Below, one piece after another: positions 6,706 through 15,991 of a stretch of DNA of 64,000 nucleotides. Positions within the stretch are counted from its first letter, which is position 1, and the number at the start of each line of letters is the position of its first letter. This DNA comes from Lachnospiraceae bacterium AB2028 (lineage in GTDB: Bacteria > Bacillota > Clostridia > Lachnospirales > Lachnospiraceae), in assembly GCA_000621425.1 (NCBI GenBank), contig KK211276.1:248001-312000 (forward strand), written 5' to 3'. The position numbers and the translations under genes were made by a program. The notes under the pieces were generated by a model, which was not told the DNA's origin, searched no databases, and saw only the letters and a program-made list of their open reading frames with translations.

Positions 6706-8688
6706 CTAAAGTTTTTTCACCCATAAAGCACGGATGGCATTAAGTACTGCTATTATCATAACACCGACATCCGCAAAAATTGCCAGCCACATGTTTGCCA
6801 TTCCGAAGGCACCTGCCAGCAGGCATAAAAGCTTTATGCCGATTGCAAAGTAGATGTTTTCGTATACAATACGCATGCACTTTCTTGAAATGCGAATTGC
6901 CTTTGCAATCTTAAGCGGATCGTCATCCATAAGAACTATATCCGCAGCCTCAATTGCCGCATCAGATCCCATTGCGCCCATGGCAATTCCTACATCAGCC
7001 TCAGTCAGCACCGGCGCGTCATTTATGCCATCACCTACAAATGCAAGCACTTCATTTTTACCCTTCTCAGAAAGAAGCTTCTCAACTTCGTGCACTTTAT
7101 CCGCAGGAAGCAGTTCACACCTTACTTCCTTTATGCCAAGCTCGGATGCAACATGTTCACCCACCTTCTTTCCGTCACCCGTGAGCATAACCGTTCTTTC
7201 CACGCCTGAACTGTGTAATTCAGTTACAGCCTTAGCTGCCGTAGGCTTAACCACATCCGCTATCACAAGGTGTCCTGCATAGGCTCCGTCCAGTGCTACA
7301 TGAACAATAGTTCCAGGCTTATGGCAGTCCTTATAAGGAATCCCTTCACGGTCCATGAGCTTTCCGTTTCCGATGGCAATGTGTACGCCTTCCACATCTG
7401 CAACAACACCGTTGCCGCCTATCTCTTCAATATTACGGACAAGGCTCCTGTCAATATTCCTTACGGCTGATGACTTATCATCCGCCTCACTTCCCCAGCC
7501 TAAAACATATGCATTGATTATGCTCTTTGCTATAGGGTGGGAAGATGCACATTCCGCATGTGCTGCATAGAACAGCAGCTTATCATCTGATATGCTCGAA
7601 TGGTGTATTGAATCAACTTCGAACACGCCCTTTGTCATTGTTCCCGTTTTATCAAAGGCTACGATCTTAGTCTTAGAAAGAGCCTCCAGATAATTCGAAC
7701 CTTTTATAAGTATTCCTTCATGGCTTGCTCCGCCTATTCCGGCAAAGAAACTTAAGGGTATGCTGATAACCAGCGCACAGGGACAGCTTATTACAAGGAA
7801 GGTAAGTGCCCTGTATATCCACACACTCCACAGCGGATCAAGCTGCATTACCAGTCTTGCCACCGGCGGAATAAGTGCAAGAGCAAGAGCCGATATACAT
7901 ACTGCCGGTGTATAAACCTTTGCGAATCTTGATATAAATGCCTCTGATTTTGATTTCCTGGATGTGGAATCCTCCACCAGCTCAAGTATTCTGGACACAG
8001 TGGATTCCTCAAAACACTTGGTGGTACGTACCTTTAATACACCGCTCATATTGATGCATCCACTTATGACTTCATCGCCGGTCTCCACTGAACGTGGTAT
8101 GCTCTCACCGGTAAGTGCTGATGTATTAAGTGTGCTGCGTCCATCCTCGATAACACCGTCCAGAGGAACTCGTTCTCCGGGCTGTACTACAATCAGACTC
8201 CCCACTTCCACTTCATCCGGATCAACTGTTTCCAGCTCACCGTCACGTTCAATATGAGCCACATCAGGTCTTATATCCATAAGATTGCTGATGTTCCGCC
8301 TGCTTTTTCCTACTGCATATCCCTGGAAAAGCTCTCCTATCTGATAAAAAAGCATTACTGCAACTGCTTCGGTGTAGTCGCTGCTCTTATCAACCAAGGC
8401 AATGGCAAAGGCACCCAGTGTTGCTATTGCCATAAGGAAATTTTCGTCAAATACCTGTCGGTTAATTATTCCCTTGCCGGCTTTTTTCAGGATATCGAAA
8501 CCGATAACTATATACGGAATAAGATAAAGAATAAACCAGAAAGGCTCACGCACTATGCTTTCCTTTAACACTGTGCCATCTTCAGCCAGATCCTCTGTGC
8601 CGAGAAAACGGAACAGGAAATGCAGGACTACCAGAAGTACTGCTGTAATGATTATGCGTATGAGCATTCTTTTCTGCTTTTTATTCAT
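6706..8688 (-). CDS. Zn/Cd-exporting P1B-type ATPase
   Basis: This 660-residue pump couples ATP hydrolysis to export of divalent soft metals. Features in order are several N-terminal membrane helices with no cytoplasmic metal-binding domain, the TGES actuator motif (about 194), the CPC metal site in SCPCALVISIPL, the phosphorylation motif DKTGTMTKG, the GDGINDAP hinge, and a last helix containing FADVGVMIIAVLNA. The Asp there matches the TM8 Asp of the Zn/Cd group. Family members usually carry an N-terminal HMA domain. Here it is missing and is encoded instead by the separate gene at 8851. The two are probably one operon driven from 9158-9185. Confidence 0.95.
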   Translation of the reverse strand: MNKKQKRMLIRIIITAVLLVVLHFLFRFLGTEDLAEDGTVLKESIVREPFWFILYLIPYIVIGFDILKKAGKGIINRQVFDENFLMAIATLGAFAIALVDKSSDYTEAVAVMLFYQIGELFQGYAVGKSRRNISNLMDIRPDVAHIERDGELETVDPDEVEVGSLIVVQPGERVPLDGVIEDGRSTLNTSALTGESIPRSVETGDEVISGCINMSGVLKVRTTKCFEESTVSRILELVEDSTSRKSKSEAFISRFAKVYTPAVCISALALALIPPVARLVMQLDPLWSVWIYRALTFLVISCPCALVISIPLSFFAGIGGASHEGILIKGSNYLEALSKTKIVAFDKTGTMTKGVFEVDSIHHSSISDDKLLFYAAHAECASSHPIAKSIINAYVLGWGSEADDKSSAVRNIDRSLVRNIEEIGGNGVVADVEGVHIAIGNGKLMDREGIPYKDCHKPGTIVHVALDGAYAGHLVIADVVKPTAAKAVTELHSSGVERTVMLTGDGKKVGEHVASELGIKEVRCELLPADKVHEVEKLLSEKGKNEVLAFVGDGINDAPVLTEADVGIAMGAMGSDAAIEAADIVLMDDDPLKIAKAIRISRKCMRIVYENIYFAIGIKLLCLLAGAFGMANMWLAIFADVGVMIIAVLNAIRALWVKKL

Positions 8689-8850
8689 AGTTTTTCACTC
8701 CGTTATGACTGTAATCCTAACTCTCTTCGCCTAAGATATTGCCTATTAATTAAGCATCCTCTAGTACTGAGTATCCCTTTACAGATTATTTAGCGTGATA
8801 TCAAAATGTATTTCTTCACTAAATTTATTTAACACATTTGGAAGATATTA

Positions 8851-9069
8851 TTACAGATATATCTCGCAGTCGTCCTCAACCTTCTTGCAGTTCTTAAGCA
8901 CATCCTTCATAACCGCCTTTACATCTGCACCCTCCTCAAATTCCACACTCATCTTAAGTGCCATGAAATTCACAGTAGCATCCTTTACGCCGGCTGTCTT
9001 CTTGGCTGCATCCTCCATCTTGTTTGCACAGTTAGCACAATCCACTTCAATCTTGTATGTCTTCTTCAT
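8851..9069 (-). CDS. Stand-alone HMA-domain metal-binding protein
   Basis: The 72-residue product is a single heavy-metal-associated domain with the ferredoxin-like fold. The metal loop is VDCANCANKM (an Asp-Cys-x-x-Cys pattern, which favours zinc over copper), and further cysteines occur in CKKVEDDC near the C-terminus. An ATG at 9129 would extend it, but that codon lies inside the operator palindrome. GGAAAAGAG precedes the ATG at 9069, which I use. It corresponds to the N-terminal domain missing from the downstream ATPase and may pass metal to it or buffer zinc. Confidence 0.9.
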   Translation of the reverse strand: MKKTYKIEVDCANCANKMEDAAKKTAGVKDATVNFMALKMSVEFEEGADVKAVMKDVLKNCKKVEDDCEIYL

Positions 9070-9124
9070 CTCTTTTCCTTCCCGGGCATATGCACAATGC
9101 CCTGTTTGTAATTTTTGTTTTCTG

Positions 9125-9150
9125 AACATATGAACAGTTATTCATATGTT
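9125..9150 (-). promoter_or_regulatory. SmtB/CzrA-type operator
   Basis: A perfect 10-bp inverted repeat (AACATATGAA and TTCATATGTT) with a 6-base centre contains the core TGAACAGTTATTCA. This core matches the operators of the SmtB/ZiaR family. It starts eight bases downstream of the -10 box, so a bound repressor would block initiation. The likely ligand is the ArsR protein encoded at 6260-6574. Confidence 0.85.
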
Positions 9151-9157
9151 TAAGTGT

Positions 9158-9185
9158 AGTATACCACTAGATTGGTTAATGTCAA
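9158..9185 (-). promoter_or_regulatory. Promoter of the zinc resistance operon
   Basis: The -35 box TTGACA (9185-9180) and the -10 box TATACT (9163-9158) are separated by 16 bases. This near-consensus promoter sits directly upstream of the palindromic operator. Confidence 0.85.
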
Positions 9186-9281
9186 CCCATTTTTCTAAAA
9201 AAAGCGTGACGTAAGGCTATCTAAAAAAGGAAGAAAGCCCAGGCAAACGAGAAGTGCTACACAGGTGCACTTTGCAATAAT

Positions 9282-9311
9282 AAAAATTGCCCGCGTACAC
9301 ACGCAGGCAAT
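9282..9311 (-). terminator. Terminator after the 9347-9970 gene
   Basis: The minus strand has an 11-bp stem (ATTGCCTGCGT / ACGCGGGCAAT, one G-T pair) with loop GTGT, followed by TTTTTATTATT. It separates this gene from the zinc operon promoter. Confidence 0.9.
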
Positions 9312-9346
9312 TCATTAAACCATATTCATTAAAAAACAATTTCTTA

Positions 9347-9970
9347 TTATGCCCAGGGATCATCGGCTGCCGGAGTGCGGATATCGCTCAGACACTGGAT
9401 GTCATTTAAGAACCACTGACCTGTAGAGGGCTTAAGCCGCATCTTGATCTGCCTCAGTGAATCAGCACCGGCACTCTGTACGAAGAGCGTAGCCCAGTTA
9501 GGATCGGGATATGAATAAGGATTGCTGCTTACTGTTATTGTATACGGAGCAGTAGGTGTATAGTTGTTAGCAACAGTAGCACCTGCAAAGAAGGATCTTG
9601 CTTTATAAGCTTTGCCTTCCATCCTGTCCTTTATGAAACTTCTTCCCATAGCTGTCATGGGATCCGGTCCCCTAAGTGCATCTATCATGGCGAAACAAGT
9701 TTCCGGATTGTTCTCGTACTGAAGAAGAGCTACAAGTGTAAGTGCTGCTGTCTTAAACGGGCTATCCAAAGTTGCCTCCGGAAGAGCCATAAGGCTTGCC
9801 ACATCTGTAGGCAGATTCGGGAATGTGAACTGTTCCGACTTGTTTCCTGCATTTGCAAGACCGTTCTGTACTGCACTTGACGCATTGTGAACGAATTCAC
9901 TTCCGGTCTTTCTTGCCTCATTTTTGATCATGTTTCCTGCCTGGCTGGCAAATGAATCAAATAATCCCAT
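9347..9970 (-). CDS. Conserved hypothetical protein with WGL-like C-terminus
   Basis: The 207-residue cytoplasmic protein begins MGLFDSFASQAGNMIKNEAR, an amphipathic helix, followed by an Ala/Asn-rich segment. A central all-helical part (LPEATLDSPFKTAALTLVALLQYENNPE) follows, then a beta-rich C-terminus with Pro/Tyr-rich YTPTAPYTITVSSNPYSYPDPN and RQIKMRLKPSTGQWFLNDI. It resembles a family of uncharacterised Firmicutes proteins (possibly DUF6935). I cannot confirm the name. The start at 9970 is chosen because CAGGAGGG lies at the right distance; an upstream ATG at 9994 lacks this. A strong terminator follows. No function can be assigned. Confidence 0.75.
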   Translation of the reverse strand: MGLFDSFASQAGNMIKNEARKTGSEFVHNASSAVQNGLANAGNKSEQFTFPNLPTDVASLMALPEATLDSPFKTAALTLVALLQYENNPETCFAMIDALRGPDPMTAMGRSFIKDRMEGKAYKARSFFAGATVANNYTPTAPYTITVSSNPYSYPDPNWATLFVQSAGADSLRQIKMRLKPSTGQWFLNDIQCLSDIRTPAADDPWA

Positions 9971-10039
9971 TACTTTTCCCTCCTGTTTTTGCATTTATAT
10001 TTAATAACTTCGCACCATGCACAAGTTATTTAATGTTAC

Positions 10040-11413
10040 TTAGTTTCCTTCCATGGGGCTGAAGAGCGCGTAATACCCCCAGGGCATATTTTCCTCCCAT
10101 GATGTCCTGGTTACCTCCAGGTAGCCATCCTCGTTAAATCCACTTATATTTACTAACTGTCTGCCCTGTGAATTCTTGTAGTCTATCTCGTATCCTCCAT
10201 CCTCACTTATTGTCACCTCAAGTCCGGATACCTCTTCCACTACATTGCCATCCAGCACTTCCATATAATCCGCAGTCATGTCATCATAAAAACGATAATA
10301 TTCATACAAATCTGTCTCATATGCATACAGTCCTGTACCTTCCTCCTCGATATAGTAAAGCACCCATTCGCCCACTATAGCCGAATAGTCAGAGTCTCCG
10401 GTTCCGGCATCATTGCCGGCAGATTCAGACTCGTACAATATCTTCCAGTTTACTTCCTTTGTTCTGTACTCGGAAGTATCTGTCATTTCCTGCATCTCCA
10501 TGCTTGAGATCACATGAACGCCGTTATCTTCCAGCGCCTTTATAAATTCTTCTTCTGATGCCTTTTTGGATTCGGTAGTATCCAATTCCTCAACGCTTAC
10601 ATACACTTCACCATTATCGGTATAAACATATATGTAGAATTCATTTGCATCGCTTATTAGACTGTCAAATTCGTTGAAAAGTGCATCCTGGTCTTCCACA
10701 TCAAGGTAGTATGCCACATTCGCAGCCTGAAAACCGCTGTAGGAGTTAACAGACATCACCATCTCTGTCTCGCCTTCGGAAGATATGCTGTAGATAGCGT
10801 ATGAGCCAAGCCCACCGCTGGCAGTACCGCGCTCAAGATAGCCGGTATCATACAGCTTTCCATAGCTTCTGTTACCGTCAGCAGTCTGTGAGCCCAAGAT
10901 CAGCTCACCCCTGTCATAATAGATATAGCACATATAGGAAAAATATCCGTGGTTATCAGCATCAAAGTAAAGGACCAGCTCATTGGTTCCGTCATCCCCA
11001 AGATCCATTATCACATACTTTACAGTATTTCCGATGCCCTCTAGCTTTTCATAAGCTTCACGCAGTTCATCTACGCTGTATTCACCATACAAAAGTCCGT
11101 CATAATTTCCCTGAGCGTCATCTTCCTTATACTGTTTAGATGTTTTTACCTCCCTGCCGTTATTCAGGAAATCATTGTAAGCATCTTCTGCTTTTTCCGC
11201 ATCAGAATCTGCCTCTTCTCCGTTACCTCCATTAGTTGCTGCCGTAGGAGTTGGAGTAGGATTACCATCGCGGGTATTGATTATCTCATTTCCATTCACA
11301 TTAACATTTGCATTAGCGTCAAAATTAACGCCGCCATTGTGGTATCCGCAGCCTGAAAGAACTGCTGCCACAGCAGCCGTACAGATAATTGATGACACAA
11401 TTTTCTTTTTCAT
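10040..11413 (-). CDS. Large secreted lipoprotein of unknown function
   Basis: The 457-residue protein has a lipoprotein signal (MKKKIVSSIICTAAVAAVLSGC, Cys at 22), an Asn/Val repeat (ANANVNVNGN), and a Thr/Pro/Gly linker. A long acidic domain follows with a VIMDLGDDGTNELVLYFDADNHGYFS segment, shortened here to DLGDDGTNELVL as the key part, which resembles a calcium-binding or FG-GAP-like loop. The C-terminal 100 residues look like a lipocalin-like or bacterial-Ig-like beta domain (IVGEWVLYYIEEEGTG ... YRFYDDMTADY). The start at 11413 follows GAGGGAG; the ATG-like start at 11449 is poorer. It lies just downstream of the polysaccharide cluster, but a functional link is not shown. Confidence 0.75.
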   Translation of the reverse strand: MKKKIVSSIICTAAVAAVLSGCGYHNGGVNFDANANVNVNGNEIINTRDGNPTPTPTAATNGGNGEEADSDAEKAEDAYNDFLNNGREVKTSKQYKEDDAQGNYDGLLYGEYSVDELREAYEKLEGIGNTVKYVIMDLGDDGTNELVLYFDADNHGYFSYMCYIYYDRGELILGSQTADGNRSYGKLYDTGYLERGTASGGLGSYAIYSISSEGETEMVMSVNSYSGFQAANVAYYLDVEDQDALFNEFDSLISDANEFYIYVYTDNGEVYVSVEELDTTESKKASEEEFIKALEDNGVHVISSMEMQEMTDTSEYRTKEVNWKILYESESAGNDAGTGDSDYSAIVGEWVLYYIEEEGTGLYAYETDLYEYYRFYDDMTADYMEVLDGNVVEEVSGLEVTISEDGGYEIDYKNSQGRQLVNISGFNEDGYLEVTRTSWEENMPWGYYALFSPMEGN

Positions 11414-11522
11414 CAGAAACTCTCCCTCTTTCCTATACGCTTTTCCCAAATAATAATTATATCAGAATTGCTGATCCGCCGCCATCCGCGGACTATCAGC
11501 CCCCCCAGTTGACTCTGGCACC

Positions 11523-12551
11523 TCACCCTGTCTTGCGGTCTCCACGCATATTCATTATCATTCTATGAGTCTTCCGCACTGTCACCGGCGATTCCAGCAA
11601 TAAAATCAGGTAATTGCGCTGTTTCTTTGTAAGGTAGCTGTTCTTCTTTATGTTATGCTTTTCGCTCCTTAAATACCTTACAATCCTTTTATAAAAGCTG
11701 TTATCAGCAGTCATTCTCTCTATCGGGATATGCAGCATGAAATCCAGGGACTGCACATAAGTAAAGCGCTCAGCCTGCTTTATATGCTCCGGATATCTCT
11801 CCCTTGCAACCCTCAGCGCCGTGAAGGCATTCTTCATCATGCTCTCATAGAGTGACTGATCATAGCGTCCCCTGGTCACACTGCTGCCACTTAACTCTAT
11901 GTTATATCCGGGTGTATCCAGGGTAATTATCCCCTCCCCCATCTCCGGCAGCATCCTCAAGAGCAGCTCAAAGTCTTCATTCTTCTCACCCTCTGCGAAC
12001 TTATACCTTCTTACGAAGTCTCCCCTGAATATCTTCGTGCACATGGAAGAATCCCCTGTATGCATTATCAGCTGTTCGTAAAAATCTTCTGTCTTTATCA
12101 TATAGACAGACTCTTTGTCAGTTCCGGTATACAGGACCAATGTTCCATCTTCGCTAAACTGCCTGTTCATAAGCTGCGCAGCCGGAATCTTTTCCCGTCC
12201 GTCTTCATTCAGTGCATTTATAAGCTTTTCATACATGTCGCTGTCAGCCCAGTCGTCTGCATCCAGAAAACCAACATAATCACCGTCAGTAGCACTTATG
12301 CCCGCATTCCTTGCAGCGGATGCACCGGCATTTTTCTGGTGTATGACCTCGACCGTATCGTGTTCGGCCGCCAGCTCGTCACATAGTTCCGGGCTGCCGT
12401 CCGTCGAACCGTCATCAACAAGAATAATGCGCGAAGGAACATATGACTGTGCAAGTGCACTGTCAACGCATCTTCTTAAATATTTTTCTTTGTTGTATAC
12501 CGGAATTATGATATCCAGTTTTCCGGTATCCTTTGTACCTTCAGCTGTCAT
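11523..12551 (-). CDS. GT2-family glycosyltransferase
   Basis: This 342-residue cytoplasmic enzyme transfers a sugar from a nucleotide-sugar donor during polysaccharide repeat-unit assembly. The GT-A fold signatures are DIIIPVYNKEKYLRRCVDSAL, VDDGSTDGS and FLDADDW, the last holding the metal-binding DxD motif. An AAGGA site precedes the ATG, which overlaps the stop of the previous gene as ATGA, so translation is coupled. It is the last gene of the exopolysaccharide operon. The acceptor and the sugar cannot be deduced from sequence. Confidence 0.9.
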   Translation of the reverse strand: MTAEGTKDTGKLDIIIPVYNKEKYLRRCVDSALAQSYVPSRIILVDDGSTDGSPELCDELAAEHDTVEVIHQKNAGASAARNAGISATDGDYVGFLDADDWADSDMYEKLINALNEDGREKIPAAQLMNRQFSEDGTLVLYTGTDKESVYMIKTEDFYEQLIMHTGDSSMCTKIFRGDFVRRYKFAEGEKNEDFELLLRMLPEMGEGIITLDTPGYNIELSGSSVTRGRYDQSLYESMMKNAFTALRVARERYPEHIKQAERFTYVQSLDFMLHIPIERMTADNSFYKRIVRYLRSEKHNIKKNSYLTKKQRNYLILLLESPVTVRKTHRMIMNMRGDRKTG

Positions 12552-13501
12552 TTTTTAGCGTTCCTTCTTACCCACTTTGCATACATGGAATCAAAGAAAT
12601 AAGGCCTCTTTCCGTCTGCCAGCCCGTAGATCCTAAGGGCTTTTTTCAACTCCGGGAACCCCCTATGTTTCATATAATAGTCATACATTATGAGCATCCC
12701 TTTGTCCTTTTCACCGGGGAGATGCCATACGCACACCGGATTGTAAACCGTATTCGTGCTTACCAGATAAAACTTTTCTTCCGTCCAGTACCTGGTCACA
12801 TATGCACCAGCCTCTATTATAAGTGCCTGTTTCTTTAGGTGTGCTGCTGCTATTGCCGTCAGGGTTTCATCACCTATATTGTCCTGCACATCATAATCTG
12901 ACGCGCAGATCCGATTATATGCTTCTCTGCACTCATCAATGTATTTACTGATATTTTCTCTCCTGCCGCAGATAAACTCGCCTCCGTAATGGACGATGTT
13001 TTCATCTTCTTCAGGATAGAGTTTCCTGTAATCTTCTATTATCTTTACTCGTTCCGGATGCTCTATGGAATGGCACACGCTATAAAGAAGTATTCCCCTA
13101 TCAGCCTCTTTCCAAAGTTCCCTATACTCCTTCACAGTATAGGTATCACTGTCTACAAGCAAGATTTTCTCATATTCATCCTTCTTAAGAAGATGCTCCA
13201 GGGCGCACAGCTTAAAGAAAGCAAGTGACCATATGAATTTCTTCGGCATACGGAAACTGTCGAACTCAATACGCTCTATCGAAACGCCTCCGCCCTCCAG
13301 TTCTTTCCTATACTCCTCAGGGATATCAGCGTTTGTTACCAGAACAGTTTTATCATCAGGATTCATTTTGTGTGCAGAAATAAGGGATACTACGATATTC
13401 CGCATATACACCCTTATCTTCTGTTCATCCGACCGCCCGGTAAGCTGCGGTGAATTACCATAGTCTTCTTCAAATGCGAAAGCCGCCGCAATTACATTCA
13501 T
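12548..13501 (-). CDS. GT8-like glycosyltransferase
   Basis: The 317-residue protein resembles the glycogenin/LgtC-like family of retaining GT-A transferases. Key features are NVIAAAFAFEEDYGN at the start, WSLAFFKLCALEHLL followed by KILLVDSDTYTVK (the DxD motif), and a C-terminal part with HYGGEFICGRR and NIGDETL. Family members transfer galactose, glucose or similar sugars. It overlaps both neighbours by four bases (ATGA type), so it is translated as part of a tightly coupled operon. The first Met has an adequate site inside the preceding gene. Confidence 0.75.
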   Translation of the reverse strand: MNVIAAAFAFEEDYGNSPQLTGRSDEQKIRVYMRNIVVSLISAHKMNPDDKTVLVTNADIPEEYRKELEGGGVSIERIEFDSFRMPKKFIWSLAFFKLCALEHLLKKDEYEKILLVDSDTYTVKEYRELWKEADRGILLYSVCHSIEHPERVKIIEDYRKLYPEEDENIVHYGGEFICGRRENISKYIDECREAYNRICASDYDVQDNIGDETLTAIAAAHLKKQALIIEAGAYVTRYWTEEKFYLVSTNTVYNPVCVWHLPGEKDKGMLIMYDYYMKHRGFPELKKALRIYGLADGKRPYFFDSMYAKWVRRNAKK

Positions 13502-14703
13502 CTTCCACTCCTGACGTGATCATATCCTTCTGATGTCTTTATGACCGGCGCTATAGAAAGCGGTCCTGTCTTTTCTATTCCCTCTACCTGTGGGAGCAGC
13601 CTTACGTCACTCATGCCTTCTCTACAGAGTTTCTCGCAAAGTTCCATAAATCTTTTAGCTGCCACTTCTGCATTCCACTCTGATTCAATGGTCGCATATG
13701 CTGACATCCCCAGGTTCTGACGAAGTCTTTTATTATTACACAGCTTTGCTGCATATAAGGAAAGTTCCTGCAGGTTGCCACTCTTATATACCAGGCCGTT
13801 GATGCCATGTTCTATAAGATATGGAACAGATCCGGCCTCATGTGATGCTATCACTGCGCAGCCGGCATTCATTGCTTCGTTTACGACAGCTCCCCATCCT
13901 TCCTGCATGTCACTGGTCATCAGATATATATCAGCCCTGTCCATCCTTGCCCTGATGTCTGCAGACTTTTCAAAGCCTTTTAATGTCACACAGTCCTGCA
14001 GATGCTTTTCTTCTACTGCAAGTTCTATATTTTCCCTACACTCGCCATCACCAACTATGGTCATGTGGAAGGCGACTCCCTTTTCCCGCAGATGTTCCGC
14101 AACAAATATTGCAGCCCCCGGATGTTTCCAGTCTAACTGCCGTCCACTCCAAAGTATCTCCGGCACATCATTATTCTTAAGTTCCATTAATTCCCCGGGT
14201 TCTTTTTTTATGAATTCAGGAAAATAACCGTACTTTAGCATCTTCCCCTTGTATGCACCTATAAGATCAAAATCAGATGCCACATAGGCTCCCGCACACA
14301 GAAGGTATACCGGCAGATTCTTTACTGCCCCATGTTCCTTTTTGTTTTTAAAAAAAGAGCCTGACAGATAAGCCTTCATATGGCCTTTTTTATACAGTCT
14401 CTCATAATATCTAAAGGTAAGCTTTCCTGCCTCCAGTCTCTTGCTTATGTACATAGAATGGGTGCCGCCGCATATTAGGGCATCACAGTCCATAACATAC
14501 TTCTCGCTTATATCATAGTCATCATCATAGAACGACGCATACGGCAGGTCCTTTATATCAGAGGACCACCCCATATCCTTTCTTTCATTTTCCATGACAG
14601 TTGTCGCTATGAAATGAAAATCATCCTTCATAAGAGCGTACATTGCCTCACAAAAAGGACGCTGGTGGGGCGTCATATAATTTGTGATAAAAGTAATTCT
14701 CAT
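13498..14703 (-). CDS. GT4-family glycosyltransferase
   Basis: This 401-residue GT-B enzyme begins MRITFITNYMTPHQRPFCEAM and shows the C-terminal donor domain with WSGRQLDWKHPGAAIFVAEHLR, TIVGDGECRENIE, YLMTSDMQEGWGAVVNEAMN (the E-x7-E region) and AGSVPYLIEHGINGLVY. This matches glycosyltransferase group 1. It probably adds a sugar to the lipid-linked repeat unit. It overlaps the next gene by four bases and lies four bases from the previous one, so all are in one operon. Confidence 0.9.
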   Translation of the reverse strand: MRITFITNYMTPHQRPFCEAMYALMKDDFHFIATTVMENERKDMGWSSDIKDLPYASFYDDDYDISEKYVMDCDALICGGTHSMYISKRLEAGKLTFRYYERLYKKGHMKAYLSGSFFKNKKEHGAVKNLPVYLLCAGAYVASDFDLIGAYKGKMLKYGYFPEFIKKEPGELMELKNNDVPEILWSGRQLDWKHPGAAIFVAEHLREKGVAFHMTIVGDGECRENIELAVEEKHLQDCVTLKGFEKSADIRARMDRADIYLMTSDMQEGWGAVVNEAMNAGCAVIASHEAGSVPYLIEHGINGLVYKSGNLQELSLYAAKLCNNKRLRQNLGMSAYATIESEWNAEVAAKRFMELCEKLCREGMSDVRLLPQVEGIEKTGPLSIAPVIKTSEGYDHVRSGR

Positions 14704-14707
14704 ACGC

Positions 14708-15991
14708 TCAGCCGTTTCCCTTTGCTATCTCTTCATATATCCAGATAAGCATCTTGTAGTTTGCCATACGGTCATGGGTAAGAGCCGCCCTTGCTGCTGC
14801 ATTCTCTCCCAGAAGCTCCGCAAACATCCCGTCATCAAAAATATCCAAAACCCTTTCCGCCAGCATTGCACTGTCCCCCGGTTCCGTAAGCAGAACTTCC
14901 TTGCCGTCTTCCACAAGCGAAGGAATGCCACCGGTCCTGGATGCCACCACAGGCACACCAAGGAGCATGGCTTCACCAAGTGAATTAGGTGAATTCTCAA
15001 TAAATGAGGGCAGCACAAATACATTGCATGAAAGATACTTTTTCTTTATCTGTGGTGCACTTAAAGGTCCAAGAAATTTTACCCGGTCCTTAAGGTCATT
15101 CTTTTCAATAAGCTCCTTCAGGTATTTTCCGTACGCCGGAAGTTTTATCCTGTCTTTGAGACATGTTCCCCTGACCACATCATCGCCAGCCACTTCAAGC
15201 ACGGTATCGGGATAATGCTCCAGTATGGCAGGCATTGCCTCCAGTACCACATGCAAACCTTTTAAGGGTATGTTTCCCTGGGTCATGAATATGCTGTGTG
15301 GGGTACACTTTTTCTCTGACCAGCGTCCCTCATAAAAACAGTTCCGCATAGTCTCGTTAAGACTGAAATACTTGCATGACGGATTGATCTCTGCAGCAGC
15401 ATTTTTATCAAACTCTGTCCTTCCGCAGACATAGCGGACATTTTTTAATGCCTCTTCTTCATTAGCAGCACGAAGCAGATACTTTTCTTTCTGTCTTACA
15501 ATGCTGTCCTTCTTTATGCGATCCCTAAAGGTCACGCTCTTTATCACACGCTCCGGAAGCATACCGTAATACTGCTTTGCACAGTCCGACATCACACCCT
15601 GGATGTGTATCATCACACGGTCACGCCACTCGGTTACCCTTAGCATTGCTCTTGTATGAGGAAACTCCGTTCCATAGCAGTGTATGACATCAGGATGATA
15701 CTCCTCGCATATAAGTCCAAGCGACGCTTCAAGTGCCTTGTCATACTTTTCCGGATGCTCCGTATCCTCATAGAAACCGTAATAACGTGCGCCTTCGGCT
15801 TCTCCCCTTAGTATATCTCCCTTTACCAGATCTTCCTGGGGAACAGGAAAAGCAAATGCAACCTCAGGGCTTTCCTGTTTTTTTATTTCCTCGTAAGCCC
15901 CGAGTATCCAACCTTCCTTATAATGTTTTTTCTGTTTCATGGTACCGGCAATAAAAGCAGGCACCATATTGCAGAGCCAGAGGATCTTCAT
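14708..15991 (-). CDS. GT4-family glycosyltransferase
   Basis: This 427-residue GT-B enzyme starts MKILWLCNMVPAFIAGTMKQ. The N-domain contains DVIHCYGTEFPHTRAML. The C-domain shows FMTQGNIPLKGLHVVLEAMP, VFVLPSFIENSPNSLGEAMLLGVPVVAS and GGIPSLVEDGKEVLL, which are the classic donor-binding motifs of the group 1 family. It is placed between another GT4 gene and a GT2 gene with overlap or short gaps, so it belongs to the repeat-unit assembly line. The donor is unknown. The length and motifs suggest it is intact. Confidence 0.92.
   Translation of the reverse strand: MKILWLCNMVPAFIAGTMKQKKHYKEGWILGAYEEIKKQESPEVAFAFPVPQEDLVKGDILRGEAEGARYYGFYEDTEHPEKYDKALEASLGLICEEYHPDVIHCYGTEFPHTRAMLRVTEWRDRVMIHIQGVMSDCAKQYYGMLPERVIKSVTFRDRIKKDSIVRQKEKYLLRAANEEEALKNVRYVCGRTEFDKNAAAEINPSCKYFSLNETMRNCFYEGRWSEKKCTPHSIFMTQGNIPLKGLHVVLEAMPAILEHYPDTVLEVAGDDVVRGTCLKDRIKLPAYGKYLKELIEKNDLKDRVKFLGPLSAPQIKKKYLSCNVFVLPSFIENSPNSLGEAMLLGVPVVASRTGGIPSLVEDGKEVLLTEPGDSAMLAERVLDIFDDGMFAELLGENAAARAALTHDRMANYKMLIWIYEEIAKGNG

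Noticed and set aside
9070-9129. Longer HMA protein starting at 9129
   Set aside because: The start codon lies inside the operator palindrome, and the ATG at 9069 has a ribosome binding site.
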